Shown here one piece after another: positions 49,836 through 60,811 of a stretch of 64,000 bases of DNA. The translations under genes and the position numbers were made by a program. The notes beneath the pieces are model-generated. The model ran no database searches, was not told where the DNA came from, and saw only the letters and a program-made list of their open reading frames with translations. Within the stretch, counting starts at the first letter, position 1. The number at the start of each line of letters is the position of its first letter. Source of the stretch: Raphanus sativus (taxonomy: Eukaryota > Streptophyta > Magnoliopsida > Brassicales > Brassicaceae); assembly GCF_000801105.2 (NCBI RefSeq), contig NC_079517.1, positions 6,882,001 through 6,946,000 of the forward strand. Direction: 5' to 3'.

Positions 49836-50267
49836 TGGTGGAGGAAGAAAGAGAAAAAGAGTTTGCTCTCTTCTTCGTGTGTGTGTGTGGGTTTTTGAGG
49901 TTGCAAGAGAGGTAGAAAGGAGAGGACACGAGATGGGCATGAACGGGTGGATGGTATTGTCAAATATATATTCGTTAGGAGGAACATCCTCGAATAAAAT
50001 GAAAAATATATATGTTATATTCTAAAGCTCAGATGGAATCGGATTAGTGGTTTAATATGTATTTTTTTTTTGTTTTCCATTTAATTTGACGATGGTGATA
50101 ACACTGGTCTAGATCCTTTTTTTTTGTGCACATACACTGGTCTAGATCATTCTGTAACACTGATAATAATAATGTTGAAATTGAGTTCTGTTGTTTTTTT
50201 TTCTTTTAGTAATCGTAATGATTTGATATTTTCCTTTGCATGTAATAAGTTCTATAGGTTTATGCAT

Positions 50268-50442
50268 AACATGTAATAAGCTATAGTTGTTGAAGTATAA
50301 ATAATTAGATTTAAGATACCTAATTAATTAGATATCTTAACTTTGGTTACGTTGCAGGTTGTTTATATGTATAATAACTGCATTAATTAGGCATCTTAAA
50401 TCTAATTATTTATACTTCAACAACTATAGTTTATTACATGTT
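50268..50442. repeat. 58-bp-arm inverted repeat (hairpin-forming)
   Basis: Left arm 50268-50325 and right arm 50385-50442 are inverse complements, with only two mismatches over 58 bases, separated by a 59-base spacer. The arms start AACATGTAATAA(G/A)CTATAG and include AAGTATAAATAATTAGATTT. The spacer start carries a second small palindrome around TTAAGATACCTAATTAATTA. A transcript would fold into a long, nearly perfect hairpin. It is most simply a foldback MITE, but a small-RNA-producing locus is possible. Confidence 0.85.
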
Positions 50443-51608
50443 AGAGCACCCGTAACCCAGAACCGACGGCTCAATCATCAAAGACAATTTTTAGAATATT
50501 TTATTTCTTTTCTTTTTTTCGTCCGAATTAAAAAAAAACTTAAAAAAAAACTGACCAAACGCGGGCCGTCACGAAAAGACTGACCAATCGCGGGTCGCCA
50601 TTACACGTGACGCCCCGCGAACAGTAAAAAACTTGCTTGCGCATGAATCGGTTCTTATTTACGGTCTGCAATAGATTTATAGGGTACACAAACCTAAAAA
50701 ACAGAATATTACTATAATATTTTTTTTCTAAAAAACATTGCTAAGGACTCCCACTAACCTAGCGTTGGATTGTAAACCTATAGAACTTATACTGATAATC
50801 TATTCTTAAGTGAAACAGTTTGGTATTATACTACAAAAATGGCAGAATATTGCAAATGATAGCGCAGACATAGACAGCATGCATGATGCATCTATATGTT
50901 TGTTTCGTTAAATGTTAACCGCACCGCTGAAATCACATTTCTAGGAGCTTGTTACGTATAATTTTTTTTTTGAACTGTGCTTGTTATGTATATTGCAGAT
51001 GCTTAACCAAGATGCTTGTGATGGTGTCAAAATGACTGAAGAAGCTTAACCAAGATGTTTATGTATTATATAGGAAAAAACTGTGTTACTATTTTTTACT
51101 ACTATAGCTAGGTCGTAAACAAACGCTGGTTGTTATGGTATTCTAAATATATACTGTATTTGTTTTGTGGTAAATTAAGAGTTTACTTGAGTCTCCAAAA
51201 AGCAACTTTTTGTAATAAAAAGGTTTACTATTTAAAGCATGAGAAATAAGAATTTATAGTATCAAACACAGTAGACCAAGTGGTCTTTTGCATAATTTAA
51301 AAACAAACTAGTAAACTTCCAATGGCTAGAATTGTGACGATTTGGACTTTAACCAGAGAACCATAGCTGAAGCAAAGTAGATGAGAACTTCGGCCTATCG
51401 TGTCTCATGCTTGAGATTCTGTTTTTACCGTATGTTTGATCTGCCTGAGGAGCAACTTTATATGGTTATTATAATTTGTTTCTTCGAATAATTATTAGTA
51501 TGAGTTATGTAGTTAATGATATTTTATTTTATTTTATTTTTGTAACATTTATTAGTCAACTAATCTGTCTGATAAAATATATGTTGTGATGTGTGACGAA
51601 CATCCACA
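50443..51608. other. Intergenic DNA with a second copy of a TIR-like sequence
   Basis: GAGCACCCGTAACC at 50444, preceded by TTA, closely matches the left terminus of the composite element at 51612 (GAGCACCCGCAACG). No matching right end was found nearby. The rest is AT-rich without genes. Confidence 0.4.
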
Positions 51609-51730
51609 TAAGAGCACCCGCAACGCGGGATGTTAACTAATCCTTATTGCTGGTCCTTAAGTTAAATTGATTTAAAAAATAATAAAATAGTTCCTGTAGC
51701 TAAGAATGAATCCTTAGCTAAGGATATTAA

Positions 51731-51922
51731 GAGCATCATTATTGGAGGGCACCAGGGAAAAGCCCTTAGCTTTAATTTTTTTTTTTTTTTTTTTGTGGTC
51801 ATGAAAGCTTAGGGCAGCCTTAAGGGCAGCTCTAATTTAAGGGCTTTTCTCTGTTTTTTCTCCTCGATCCTCTCCCTTTCACCCTTAAGGGCTGCCTTAA
51901 GGACTTCCCAATAATGATGGTC
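51731..51922. mobile_element. Tourist-like MITE with TAA target duplication
   Basis: The termini GAGCATCATTATTGG and GACCATCATTATTGG (the latter inverse-complemented at the right) match at 14 of 15 bases. TAA flanks both sides (51728-51730 and 51923-51925). The 192-bp interior is mostly one imperfect hairpin built from AAGGGCTGCCTTAAGG and its complement, interrupted by a long T run. Size, ends and TSD fit a Tourist/PIF-Harbinger MITE. Confidence 0.75.
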
Positions 51923-52048
51923 TAAGGATTTGATCCTTAAGCTTGTTTGTGTCTTCATGAATTCATCGCCATCTTCTTTTTCTTCTCTCAAAGAAGCCCA
52001 CCCGCTGCTGGGATTACTGCCACCAACTCCTTTTGTCTCTGAGCAAAG

Positions 52049-52333
52049 ATGTCGGCGACGCTAACGGGATCAGGAACTGCCTTGGGCTTCTCATGCTCCT
52101 CGAAGATCTCGAAGAGAGTCTCCTCCTCTCCGTCCACTCGCTGCTCCGTCAAGATGTCAGTCTCCGTCGACGAGAAGAAGAAGAGCTTCACCCTTCAGAA
52201 ATCCAAAGAAGCTTTCAACGCCGCCAAGGTCACTGCCTTTACCCTAATTCCTTAAAATCGAAACTTTGATTGAATTGTTTATTAGATAGAGTTGAAGAAT
52301 CTAATGCCTGGAGGTGTGGACTCCCCTGTTCTG
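52049..52333 (+). pseudogene. Fragment of glutamate-1-semialdehyde aminomutase (GSA), transit-peptide exon
   Basis: Exon 52049-52228 encodes 60 residues starting MSATLTGSGTALGFSCSSKI. It includes SVDEKKKSFTLQKSKEAFNA, which I recognise as the start of Arabidopsis GSA1/GSA2, including the plastid transit peptide. After a 69-base intron remnant, 52298-52333 continues the protein (NLMPGGVDSPV) and then breaks off into unrelated sequence. The full enzyme has over 470 residues and works in tetrapyrrole synthesis; everything after the first 70 residues is missing, including the PLP lysine. Confidence 0.85.
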
Positions 52334-52369
52334 AAATTTGGTGTTCTTGATTTTGATTGATTGGTCCAG

Positions 52370-52471
52370 GTCAGTGAAGCTGATAATTCATTGCCTTTGG
52401 ACATACACAATCAAGTGTTTCAACTTGTAGAGAAGGGAAACGATGCATTCAAAGAATCTCGCTTTGAAGAG
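52370..52471 (+). pseudogene. Single exon from a TPR-type protein
   Basis: A 34-codon exon bounded by CCAG acceptor and GTTAAT donor reads VSEADNSLPLDIHNQVFQLV, then EKGNDAFKESRFEE. The KGNxAFKxxxFEEA pattern is the first helix of a TPR repeat. It begins in phase 0, so splicing from the GSA exon donor at 52228 directly to 52370 would put this piece in frame behind a plastid transit peptide. A (CT)n run follows at about 52483-52515. Confidence 0.6.
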
Positions 52472-52481
52472 GTTAATGAAT

Positions 52482-52518
<37 letters not shown>

Positions 52519-52729
52519 AGCTTCTTGATGTTGTTTGCTTTTGAATCAGTTTCTTGGTGAAGATGATAATAATAATGATAGCCATCTGATACATTTGTTT
52601 ATCAACCTTTTTCACCAAATAGAATATTCTTGCAAGTTTAAAGCTTTGACTCTTAAACCCAAATGAAACTCTCTAATATCTTCTTGCCAACACAGTGTTT
52701 GATTTTGACTTGGCTGTTTGTTCACTTAG

Positions 52730-53080
52730 GTAAGAGAGATGCGGAAGTTGATCCGGACATCAAAAATAATTCTAAGAAGCAGAAGAAAGAGTTGGTTAAA
52801 GCTGAGAAAAAGGCACCACCTCCAAAGAAGGTAGAGACCAGCACTAGTTCTGATTCTGAGGAAGAAGTCAAGAGGTATAACTTCAGTTCACTTGATTTGT
52901 AGTTTTGTTTTAAGTTGAACTTTTGTTGATATGCTTAGGACTTTTATAAGGTTGACTTGAAATTACTAATAGTTTTATTTGAGTACTCACGTTAACTGTA
53001 TTGCTTTTAATCTGGAGGCTGCCCCTGTGAAGAAGCAACCAGCAATCCCTAAAAAAAACAAGGCAGAGAGCAGCTCTTGT
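52730..53080 (+). pseudogene. Nucleolin-like acidic/basic repeat fragment
   Basis: Exon-like block 52730-52874 reads KRDAEVDPDIKNNSKKQKKE, then Lys-rich sequence and STSSDSEEEVK. A second block near 53015-53080 reads EAAPVKKQPAIPKKNKAESS. Alternating KKQKK and SSDSEEE stretches are typical of the N-terminal part of plant nucleolins. The RRM domains are absent. Its reading phase does not match the preceding TPR exon. Confidence 0.6.
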
Positions 53081-53118
53081 TTTATTTTCATTGATATAAT
53101 GCCCAAGTAAATCAAGTC

Positions 53119-53589
53119 GTGAGTGGGGCATTAGATCGTTTGCACTATGAGCGGGACCCTTGTGTACAATTCGATGCTGATAGGAAGCTGTGGGTGTATC
53201 TACACAGAGACAGAGAAGAAGAAGATTTTGAAGATGATGGTACTTCATCCACTAAGAAATGGAAGAGGCCGAAGAAGGAAGCAGCAGAGCAAACAGAGGA
53301 ACAAGAAGCTGTTACTGGAGCGTTTAATGGGGATGAAGAGCAAACCGGAAATGAGATGGGTTCAGAAAAGAAGACTGTCGAGCCTGCTGGTGTAGACTGG
53401 GATCAAGGAGCAGCGGACCAACTTTGTAATGGGGCTGGACAAGCTGCAGAGGAGGAGCAAGATGTTGAGAACACTGCGCAGGGTAATGAGACAACGATGT
53501 GGGAGCCTGTTGTTTCAAATCGTGTTGAGGATAACACATTTATCTGCCAAGAGAACTCAGTGGCTGATGATTTTGACGATGAAACATGA
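53119..53589 (+). pseudogene. C-terminal fragment of an NFRKB-like nuclear protein
   Basis: The 156-residue open frame reads SGALDRLHYERDPCVQFDAD, then KLWVYLHRDREEEDFEDDGT and a Glu/Gln-rich tail ending VADDFDDET. I recognise this as the C terminus of the plant nuclear factor related to kappa-B-binding protein (AT3G45830 type), a large INO80-associated protein. It begins mid-protein with no real start codon (GTG in the track of the original exon) and keeps the natural stop at 53587-53589. The following 100 bases repeat part of the end (TGAGATGCATTGATACCAAG occurs twice). Confidence 0.75.
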
Positions 53590-53892
53590 TTGCTGAGATG
53601 CATTGATACCAAGTAGGTTTCGAACTCTTTTTTCTTTTTTTATTTTGTTGGATTGATCAGATCATCATACATAGTCCAAGAGAACTCAGTGGCTGAGATG
53701 CATTGATACCAAGTAGGTTTAGACTTGTGTGAATATAGTATAACAAAGTTTAAATTCCTAAGGACTCTATATTGAATTACACCATTGGACAACATTTTAA
53801 AGTAAAATCCTTAACTATTCAAAAAGCAAAAAAAAAAAATATTCTATTCCTAAGGATTCCAATGGTGGGTAACACCATTGGAGTTGCTCTAA

Positions 53893-55009
53893 CGGTGGTC
53901 CTTGTAGCCCTGTCAGAACCTTTTCCACTTGGTCAATGACCACTAACATCTGCCTCGATACCTCATTTATCTCTATCTTTATTATATACCCCAACACACA
54001 GAGACAATAAAGTTTTGCGAATATTTTTGTACGAATTGTTATTAATGTCCAGAATATGATTTAATCGTTAGCGACTAACCAATGCCCTATCCATTGAGTG
54101 GACCCTTGAGAGATGTCTCCTACTCTATACGAATCCGAATCATCCAAATACGTATAGGAATTCATATTACTCCTTGCATAAAAGACACAACGATTAGAAA
54201 TATCACTGGACCGAAAGAATATTATTGTGAAAATTCAAGAGAATCGATTAGAAAACACTGACAATGTTTATGAAACTTTAAATTAATAAATTCTAAGTTA
54301 AACCATATTCATTGATAGATGTTACATATTCTGATTCTTGCTGTATATGTTACTACTAACTACTCGCCCCACTTACATATTTGCTTGAAATTAGCACAGC
54401 CCGACGTTCGTTGGAAACCATTCAATAAATTACAATGTCATAAATGAATAACACTTAAAATATGTTATAAGGTCCAGTTATTATCAGCATTATAGCCAAA
54501 ATCTTTCATGAAAAAGCTATATATTACCATAACAGAAACTAGTTTGTAAGAAATCATAACAAAAACTAAAACCAACGTGAGAAAATACCAAGTACCAACA
54601 AACAAGCACGATCAAGAGTAAAAATCATAAATCACGGTTACAACTTTGAAGATATTGATTCCAATATATATAGTGCATGATTTTAAATAGACGTTATCGC
54701 TATTCTTTTTCTTCAAACATGGTATAAAGATTAAAAGTTTACAACATCAAGCGATTCAAGCCAGACCTGTGGCGAGGAACCCAAATATGTGGAGAAATAC
54801 TAACCTGTGGAATAGTTTATAATGAGCGATGAAAGACGTAACACTTTATATAAACACAAAGCTCAAACTTTAGATATGTAGAATGTTGTAGACTGTATTC
54901 AATTTTTGATAAATTGTTTTCTATAGATTGACTGTTATTCAATTTTTTTGGTGTAAAGACTGTATTCAATTTTTGATAAATTGTTTGATATAAACACAGT
55001 TCCGTTTAG
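53893..55009. other. Intergenic DNA
   Basis: No gene is visible. A 30-base unit (GACTGTATTCAATTTTTGAT and following) is repeated at about 54891 and 54957. Confidence 0.4.
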
Positions 55010-55354
55010 GGTGGACACTTTACCCGATACCTGAAGCCGCACATAAACCCGACTCAAAAAACTTGAACCGAAATCCGAACCGAAATAATAGAATACCCGA
55101 ACGGGTAATACCCAAACCCGAATGGATATCCGAAGATAACTGAAAATATGTAAACTTACCCTTATATTTCTAGTTTACATCGTTCATTTTATTAAAAATA
55201 TTTATATTGGTGTTACATATACTTTAAGATCATATAGTTTATATATAGTTATGGAGAAAATAATTTGATATTCATTTAAAATGCATGTTAAACTTTTTGT
55301 TTCATGTATTAACAAAAGTTATACATCCAAAGTTTAAAAATAATAGCCAAATTA

Positions 55355-55385
<31 letters not shown>

Positions 55386-55590
55386 TTATCTCTAAATCTA
55401 TTAATCATTCAATTTATAAAAATAAAAAAAAATCAGTTAAGTGAAATCTATATTTTTAAATATAAGAAACTTAAAAACTGCAATTTTTTTTAAATCTAAA
55501 TATCCGAACCTGATCCGAAATAACCGAAACCGAACTAAAAATAACCGAACCCTACCCAAAACACAGAAATACCCGAACGGCTTCTACATC
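55010..55590. repeat. Decayed hAT-like repeat with CCCGAA motifs
   Basis: The segment starts near TAGGGTGGACA and is filled at both ends with ACCCGAA and CCGAACC motifs, like the intact hAT element at 5435-6180. Its termini are no longer matching, and no 8-bp target duplication was found. A (TA)n run lies at about 55358-55378. Confidence 0.5.
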
Positions 55591-55689
55591 CGTATAACAA
55601 ATTTGATATATAAATTTTTTTTAATAATGTAAATAATAACAAAAATTAAACGCTATTAAAAATATTTAATTGCAAATAGAAAAATGCTA

Positions 55690-55846
55690 TTGTAGCGGAT
55701 GAAAAAATAGCAACGCTAAAAAATCGCTATGTAATGTCCTTTACCTATTATGACGGGCGATGATACAGCGTTTTACTTCAAAAATCGTTATTGTATCGTT
55801 ATATAGCGTTTTTCGTCCGCTAATAAAACTCATTTTTCTTGTAGTG
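55690..55846 (-). mobile_element. CACTA (En/Spm-like) element terminus
   Basis: Read from 55846 on the minus strand, the sequence begins CACTACAAGAAAAATG, the standard CACTA terminus. It continues with the subterminal words AGCGGA, AACGCTAT and CGCTGTATCATCGC, repeated in both orientations to about 55690. No opposite CACTA end was found in the window to the left, so the element is truncated or rearranged. Confidence 0.8.
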
Positions 55847-58051
55847 TTCTAAAATAATATACAAAAATATTGTAGAAATTTTCAACAATGAATCTCAATG
55901 AGACATTTTTGTATTATCATTTGGTGCATCCCATAGATAAATGAATTTTATGGTATTAGTTCTTTGTGTTATGGTTTGTTCTTTGTTTTGTTATGAAAAT
56001 ACTCATTTTTATCTTCATAGTACGTCGTGACAGATTTTTATCAGTCTTGTTTTCATTGACATTTTGTTTTTTTCTTGAGACACCATTCTTACAAACGAAA
56101 GATATGTTTGAACACACCACATACGAAATTAACCTACAAATAGATCTTCTGGAAATCACAGGTCAAACAAGAAAAATATATCATATGGTACGTAAATGTG
56201 TTTATTACTAAGCAGATTTCAAAAATGTTATGAGTAGGCTTGATATTTTCAAAGTCTAGTTTTATGAGTAAAATTTAGATCTCAATAACCATAGAATTTA
56301 ATAGAATGGCAAAATCAATAAAAACTAAAGTTTTTGAATAACTAAAGATTTGAATAGAATTTAAAAGTTTTAAACCAATAATAATAGATTTTGGAAATAT
56401 TTTAAAAATCTATAAACTAATAACAGTGGATTCATAAAATTTTATAAGAATTTTTAGACCAATAACCCCCATCCCCCTCTTAGTGTTTTGAAATTTTAAA
56501 GTTTTCAAACCAATAACAATTGATTTTGAAAATATTTTAAAAATCTATAAACCAATAACAGTAGATTCTTAAAATTTTATTAGAACTCTTACACCAATAA
56601 CACCCTCCCCCCCCCCCTCCCCCAATGGAATTATATTGACGTTATCTCTAGATATTGATCACCACGATATGTGAGACTCGGTTTGGATATTTCGATTAAA
56701 AGTTATTATCTAGTCGTGTATTTTCATATCCGGATTTGGCTTCGGTTTGGTAAATTTTAGGTTCAGGTATTTTTGGATATACTGAATATCTGAACCATAT
56801 ATTAAATATTCATATATTTTGATGTTTTTTCATCTAAACTTATATTTGTATCAAAAACGTAAATACTACAAAATAAATTAAAATAATCAAAAGAATAAAA
56901 TATCAACACAAGACACATGCTTGGGCTTAAGAAAAATATGTTTTAAGAAATATTTTTACAATTTCGGATACATTCAGATTAACTTCAGATATTAGATATT
57001 ATCCGATGGTGTTCGGACAATCAATTTCCTATAATTCAATACCCCAGTTGAATATTTTTATATATTAGATTGAGTTTGAGTTTAGGTTTCTTGGATCGGA
57101 ATGAGGTGAAAATTTCAGATCGGAGGATGTTATGCACAATCCTGTATACGAGTATCAGTGAAGCCTATTTTACTGGTGCGAGCTTTTTCTTTTCTTTTTA
57201 TGATTTTTGTTCAGTCATTTTAAAGTGATTATTAACTAAATCATTTGAGACTTGTGTGGCAATCATACGTAAGTATTTTGTTTCTTTTAGAGTGGTGGAA
57301 TTTTTAGGCACCGGTACCTTTCAACATTGCTTGCAATGGGACAAAAAGTTAGATATGAAACTCCTTTTTTTTGATCAAAAGTTAGATATGAAACTATATT
57401 TTGAAAAAGGAGTAATTATGTAGGTAGTACTTGGTTGTTATTGTTGATGCTGAAGTTGTCGTCACAGCGTAAGCCCTCGACTTGACTTACCCGCCGATGT
57501 AGCATATGTAGCCCAGCTTACTTCGAATGGAATCCTTCTTACAAAACTCCGAAAGGAATTATTTACAAATTAGTTTCAATCTTGATTTTATTCTCCAAGT
57601 TACTGCGGAAGGAACTTGAGTATTTCTCTACTTCCATATGATATGAGGTATATCAATGTTAATTTCTTGCAACAAAAAAATATCAATGTTAATTTTAGTA
57701 TATTTTTGGAAACCTTAAAATTTAAATATACATATCAACAGTAAATTTTATGTATGCATATTAGAGTTTCATTCAAAGAAAATTTAGATAAGTTTTTTTT
57801 ACTATAAAAGAAAAAGAAAATAAAAGAGAGCGAGAACCATATATTATATATATTTTTTGAAAGCAAAACATAGTTGTAACTTGTAACAATTTAGCCCACA
57901 AAACCGTTTAGCTACGGTTCTATCTGAGCGAGAACCATATCTCCAGTAACAAACATTAAAATCTTATAAAACGCATATACCACTAGCATCTTTTGCAATT
58001 GATACAGTTTTTTTTAATTCTATTTTGTTATTTATTTAGCTATATTGAATA
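55847..58051. other. Repeat-derived AT-rich DNA
   Basis: There is no gene. At 56310-56600 two related blocks (AAACCAATAA(C/T)A...TTTTGAAAATATTTTAAAAA) are repeated with a spacing of about 130 bases. The second ends in a C-rich tract at 56605-56622. Degenerate TCGGTT/CGGATT words at 56680-57130 suggest further hAT-like remains. Confidence 0.45.
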
Positions 58052-59691
58052 CTAGATTGATCAGAGTTAAAACTGATCTGCACATTTATATGGAACTGTG
58101 AACCGAACTGTATTAAACTGAAAGAAATTGAAATCAAAATTAAACTAAATTTCATAAATAATTGAGTAGATCATATATTTTTGGAACTGAAAAAATTAAA
58201 AAGAACCAAAAATCAAAAGGGTATCTGAATTTTTGAAATACAAATTATATACTTACAAATATTAATTGTATTTAATTTCTAAATAACAAAATATCTTAAA
58301 ATATTATTTATAAACCAATATTACCTGAAAACCTGAATTACCCAAATATTGAAATATCTAAACTATCCGATATTTTTTATCTGAACAATCCAAATTTCCT
58401 GATATTTATATTGAAAACCCCAAATTTCCGATATTTTATCTATAAATCCATAACTAGTTGAAAAACCAGAACTGAATTGGACCCAAATTTCTTTTTCATA
58501 TTAGCCAGTTCTAATTTTGCTACTGAACCGAACAGAAAAACAAAATTATCCAACTGAAACCAAACAAAATTTTGTAAATACCTAAACGGTTCCTAAATTT
58601 CTAGAACCAAAAAACCAAAAAAAAAAACAAAATATTGAATCGAAACCGAATGCTAGGGACTAATAATGCATATACGATTAATTTTTTGAAGAAAACATTC
58701 TACCTTTACAAATTATTAACTTATTTTAGTAGAGTATATACTCGTTGTAGAAGACTTACAAAAAAGTTTTCTTTCAAAAAGATCCGGAAAAAAATTCAAA
58801 AATCATTGTGAAATCCAATGATGCTCATGTTTATCTTCTCCAAGCACACACCACTTCTTAATGAAAGTTACTCACTCGTTCTTGACTAAGAATCATGAAC
58901 TTGAGTAACTCTAGTAAGCTCATAAAATTTGAAATAAAAAATGAGATTTTGGAATGAAATAAAAAAGAAGTGAAAGGAAAAATGTTTGTGTAAGTAAGAA
59001 ATAAGAATATGAAGATGTAGACGATGATTTTAGGTGCATTTAGAGCTTGAAATTATTTGTCATGGTGGTTGAGGCATTGATGATAATGATAATGTTGTAA
59101 ATAAAAGAGAAAAATGAGCATGATTAAGTAAAGTAATCATTTTCGGAAAAAGATAAAGTAATGGTATTTTCGTGAAAATCCAAAATTTTGGAGTGAAAAG
59201 AGCAAAACAAAATTCCAAAAAATCGTAGGTTTGTTTTGTATTTGACTTTGAGTTTTGAATCATTTTTGCAAAGAGGCCTATATAAAATATTTAGAAATAT
59301 AAATTACTTAATTAAAATTAATGAGGCCATATATTTAAATAGAATTTTATAAAAAAAATTATCTTATTATTTTATTGATTTATGTCATATTTTGAACATG
59401 TTCAACTTGAAACCGGATAAATTTATTAATTTATAGTATTTATTAATTTATCAAATAATTTATTGAGTTTCTACTATATATTGATTTCGTTGTATAAACA
59501 TAAAGGTAAATTATATATTCACTGTTTAGGTCTATAGGGTTGGGTTAATCCACTAATATGTGTAGTTAAATACAAATGTGGTACTGTAAGAAAATGGGTC
59601 ATGGTTTACATTTCTTTGTCAATGGGCATGCAGTACTTTTTTCTTAAAGTTAGAAAAAAACTCAGAAATACCTCTATTTTAATAGTATAGA
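58052..59691 (-). mobile_element. Non-autonomous Helitron, complete ends
   Basis: On the minus strand the element begins at 59691 with TCTATACTATTAAAATAGAG, preceded by A, which is a textbook Arabidopsis-type Helitron 5' end. At its other end a stem (GATCAG/CTGATC, 8-base loop) is followed by AATCTAG and then T at 58051, fitting insertion between A and T. The 1,640-bp interior has no Rep/helicase reading frame. The stem is AT-richer than the other two Helitron termini in the window, so it represents a different family. Confidence 0.72.
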
Positions 59692-60564
59692 TGCAGTAGA
59701 GCTATGTATTAATTATATATCTCACTGTTGTTTTATAGAAATAAGTTTCTTTTCCTCCAAACTATAAAATTAAATTCATTGGTCGTATATTATTATTATT
59801 ATTATTATTATTTTTTTTTTAATTATTATTATTATGAAATTTCATTAGTGCCCCACATAAACTGTTTTGGATCCGGTTAAAACTGTATTATTTTTCATCT
59901 TTTAATTTAAAACAAACTAAAACGAATTTTATTTAAGAAATCAAATTTCAGTATTTTTATTGGTTAGACATCGAAGGGTACTAAGCCTACTTGCTGTTGC
60001 TATGTGGATAGAGAATTACATTCGTTTGAAAACGATCAAGAAATAAAAATCACTTGATTCAAGTACAATATGGATTCTGATCTGCCAAAAATGCATGTGC
60101 TGATCGACATCATAATTAAGATGTGGTTTCCTCTACCGAAAAAGGATCCAGATATCCACATACATCTTAATGTTTATACGGATATCTAATAACCATATAT
60201 ACATAAACCACATATCTGTTTAAATGGTATAATTAGATATTCAACAGAATTGAATCCGGATATGTCTAATTTTTTATATTCGAATCTGTTCCAAATGTAG
60301 TTTCGAGTTACTTTCTAAAAGTTGGATATAGAGATGTTCATAAATCAAATTATACAAATGTTTATTAACTTCTATATGATTTTTATGGTATTTTTTTCAT
60401 TAATTTAGGGATATCCTAAATCTACGGAATGACCGAGACTAATATCCAAAAAAAGATGCAGTCAAATATTTTTATAACATGTTAATGTGGTAACCATAAG
60501 AAAATAAGACATTTGTAAACATTTTCATAGATTGGAAAAGGTTTTCATGAACCATATAAATATA
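59692..60564. other. Intergenic AT-rich DNA
   Basis: A (TTA)n-like tract spans 59790-59840. No gene is recognised. Confidence 0.4.
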
Positions 60565-60811
60565 TTTCCTCTATTTTATATTAAGTATCATTTTAACATT
60601 TTTTATTACAAAAAACTGTCGTTTTAGAGTTCTAATGCAGCTTTCAGCTCAATATTAATTACAAATGTATTCATTTTATTAATAATTTTATTTATCTCAA
60701 ATATTATTGGTTGAATATGTATAATTAATAATAATTTAAATACATTTCAATCATTTTTTTAATCTGTGTAAAAAATTTCAAAATGATATTTTTTTATAAA
60801 ACAGAGGGAAA
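60565..60811. mobile_element. Stowaway-like MITE
   Basis: The ends TTTCCTCTATTTTATATTAA and, inverse-complemented, TTTCCCTCTGTTTTATAAAA match closely, and both continue with TATCATTTT. The 247-bp element contains no coding capacity. The CCTCTGTTT end resembles the Stowaway (Tc1/mariner) consensus; the flanking TA target site is not clear-cut. A related end (CTCTGTTTCAGAATGATCCA) occurs at 24335 in the intron of the coiled-coil gene. Confidence 0.6.

Larger units (their letters stand above)
51612..53889. mobile_element. Composite TIR element carrying fragments of several host genes
   Basis: Left end GAGCACCCGCAACG and right end (inverse complement) GAGCAACTCCAATG agree at 10 of 14 positions. 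Both ends are bordered by TAA (51609-51611 and 53890-53892), the 3-bp target of PIF/Harbinger elements. Inside are five exon-like pieces from at least four unrelated genes, all on the plus strand, some with intron remains: a GSA aminotransferase, a TPR-like protein, a nucleolin-like protein and an NFRKB-like protein. A small MITE is nested near the left end. The right end contains a 9-bp hairpin (CCAATGGTG/CACCATTGG). No transposase is present. The ends are less certain than the captured fragments. Confidence 0.5.

Noticed and set aside
55010..55590. A second complete hAT element
   Set aside because: The ends (TAGGGTGGACA and the inverse of TACGGATGTAGA) do not match well enough, and the flanking 8-mers differ.
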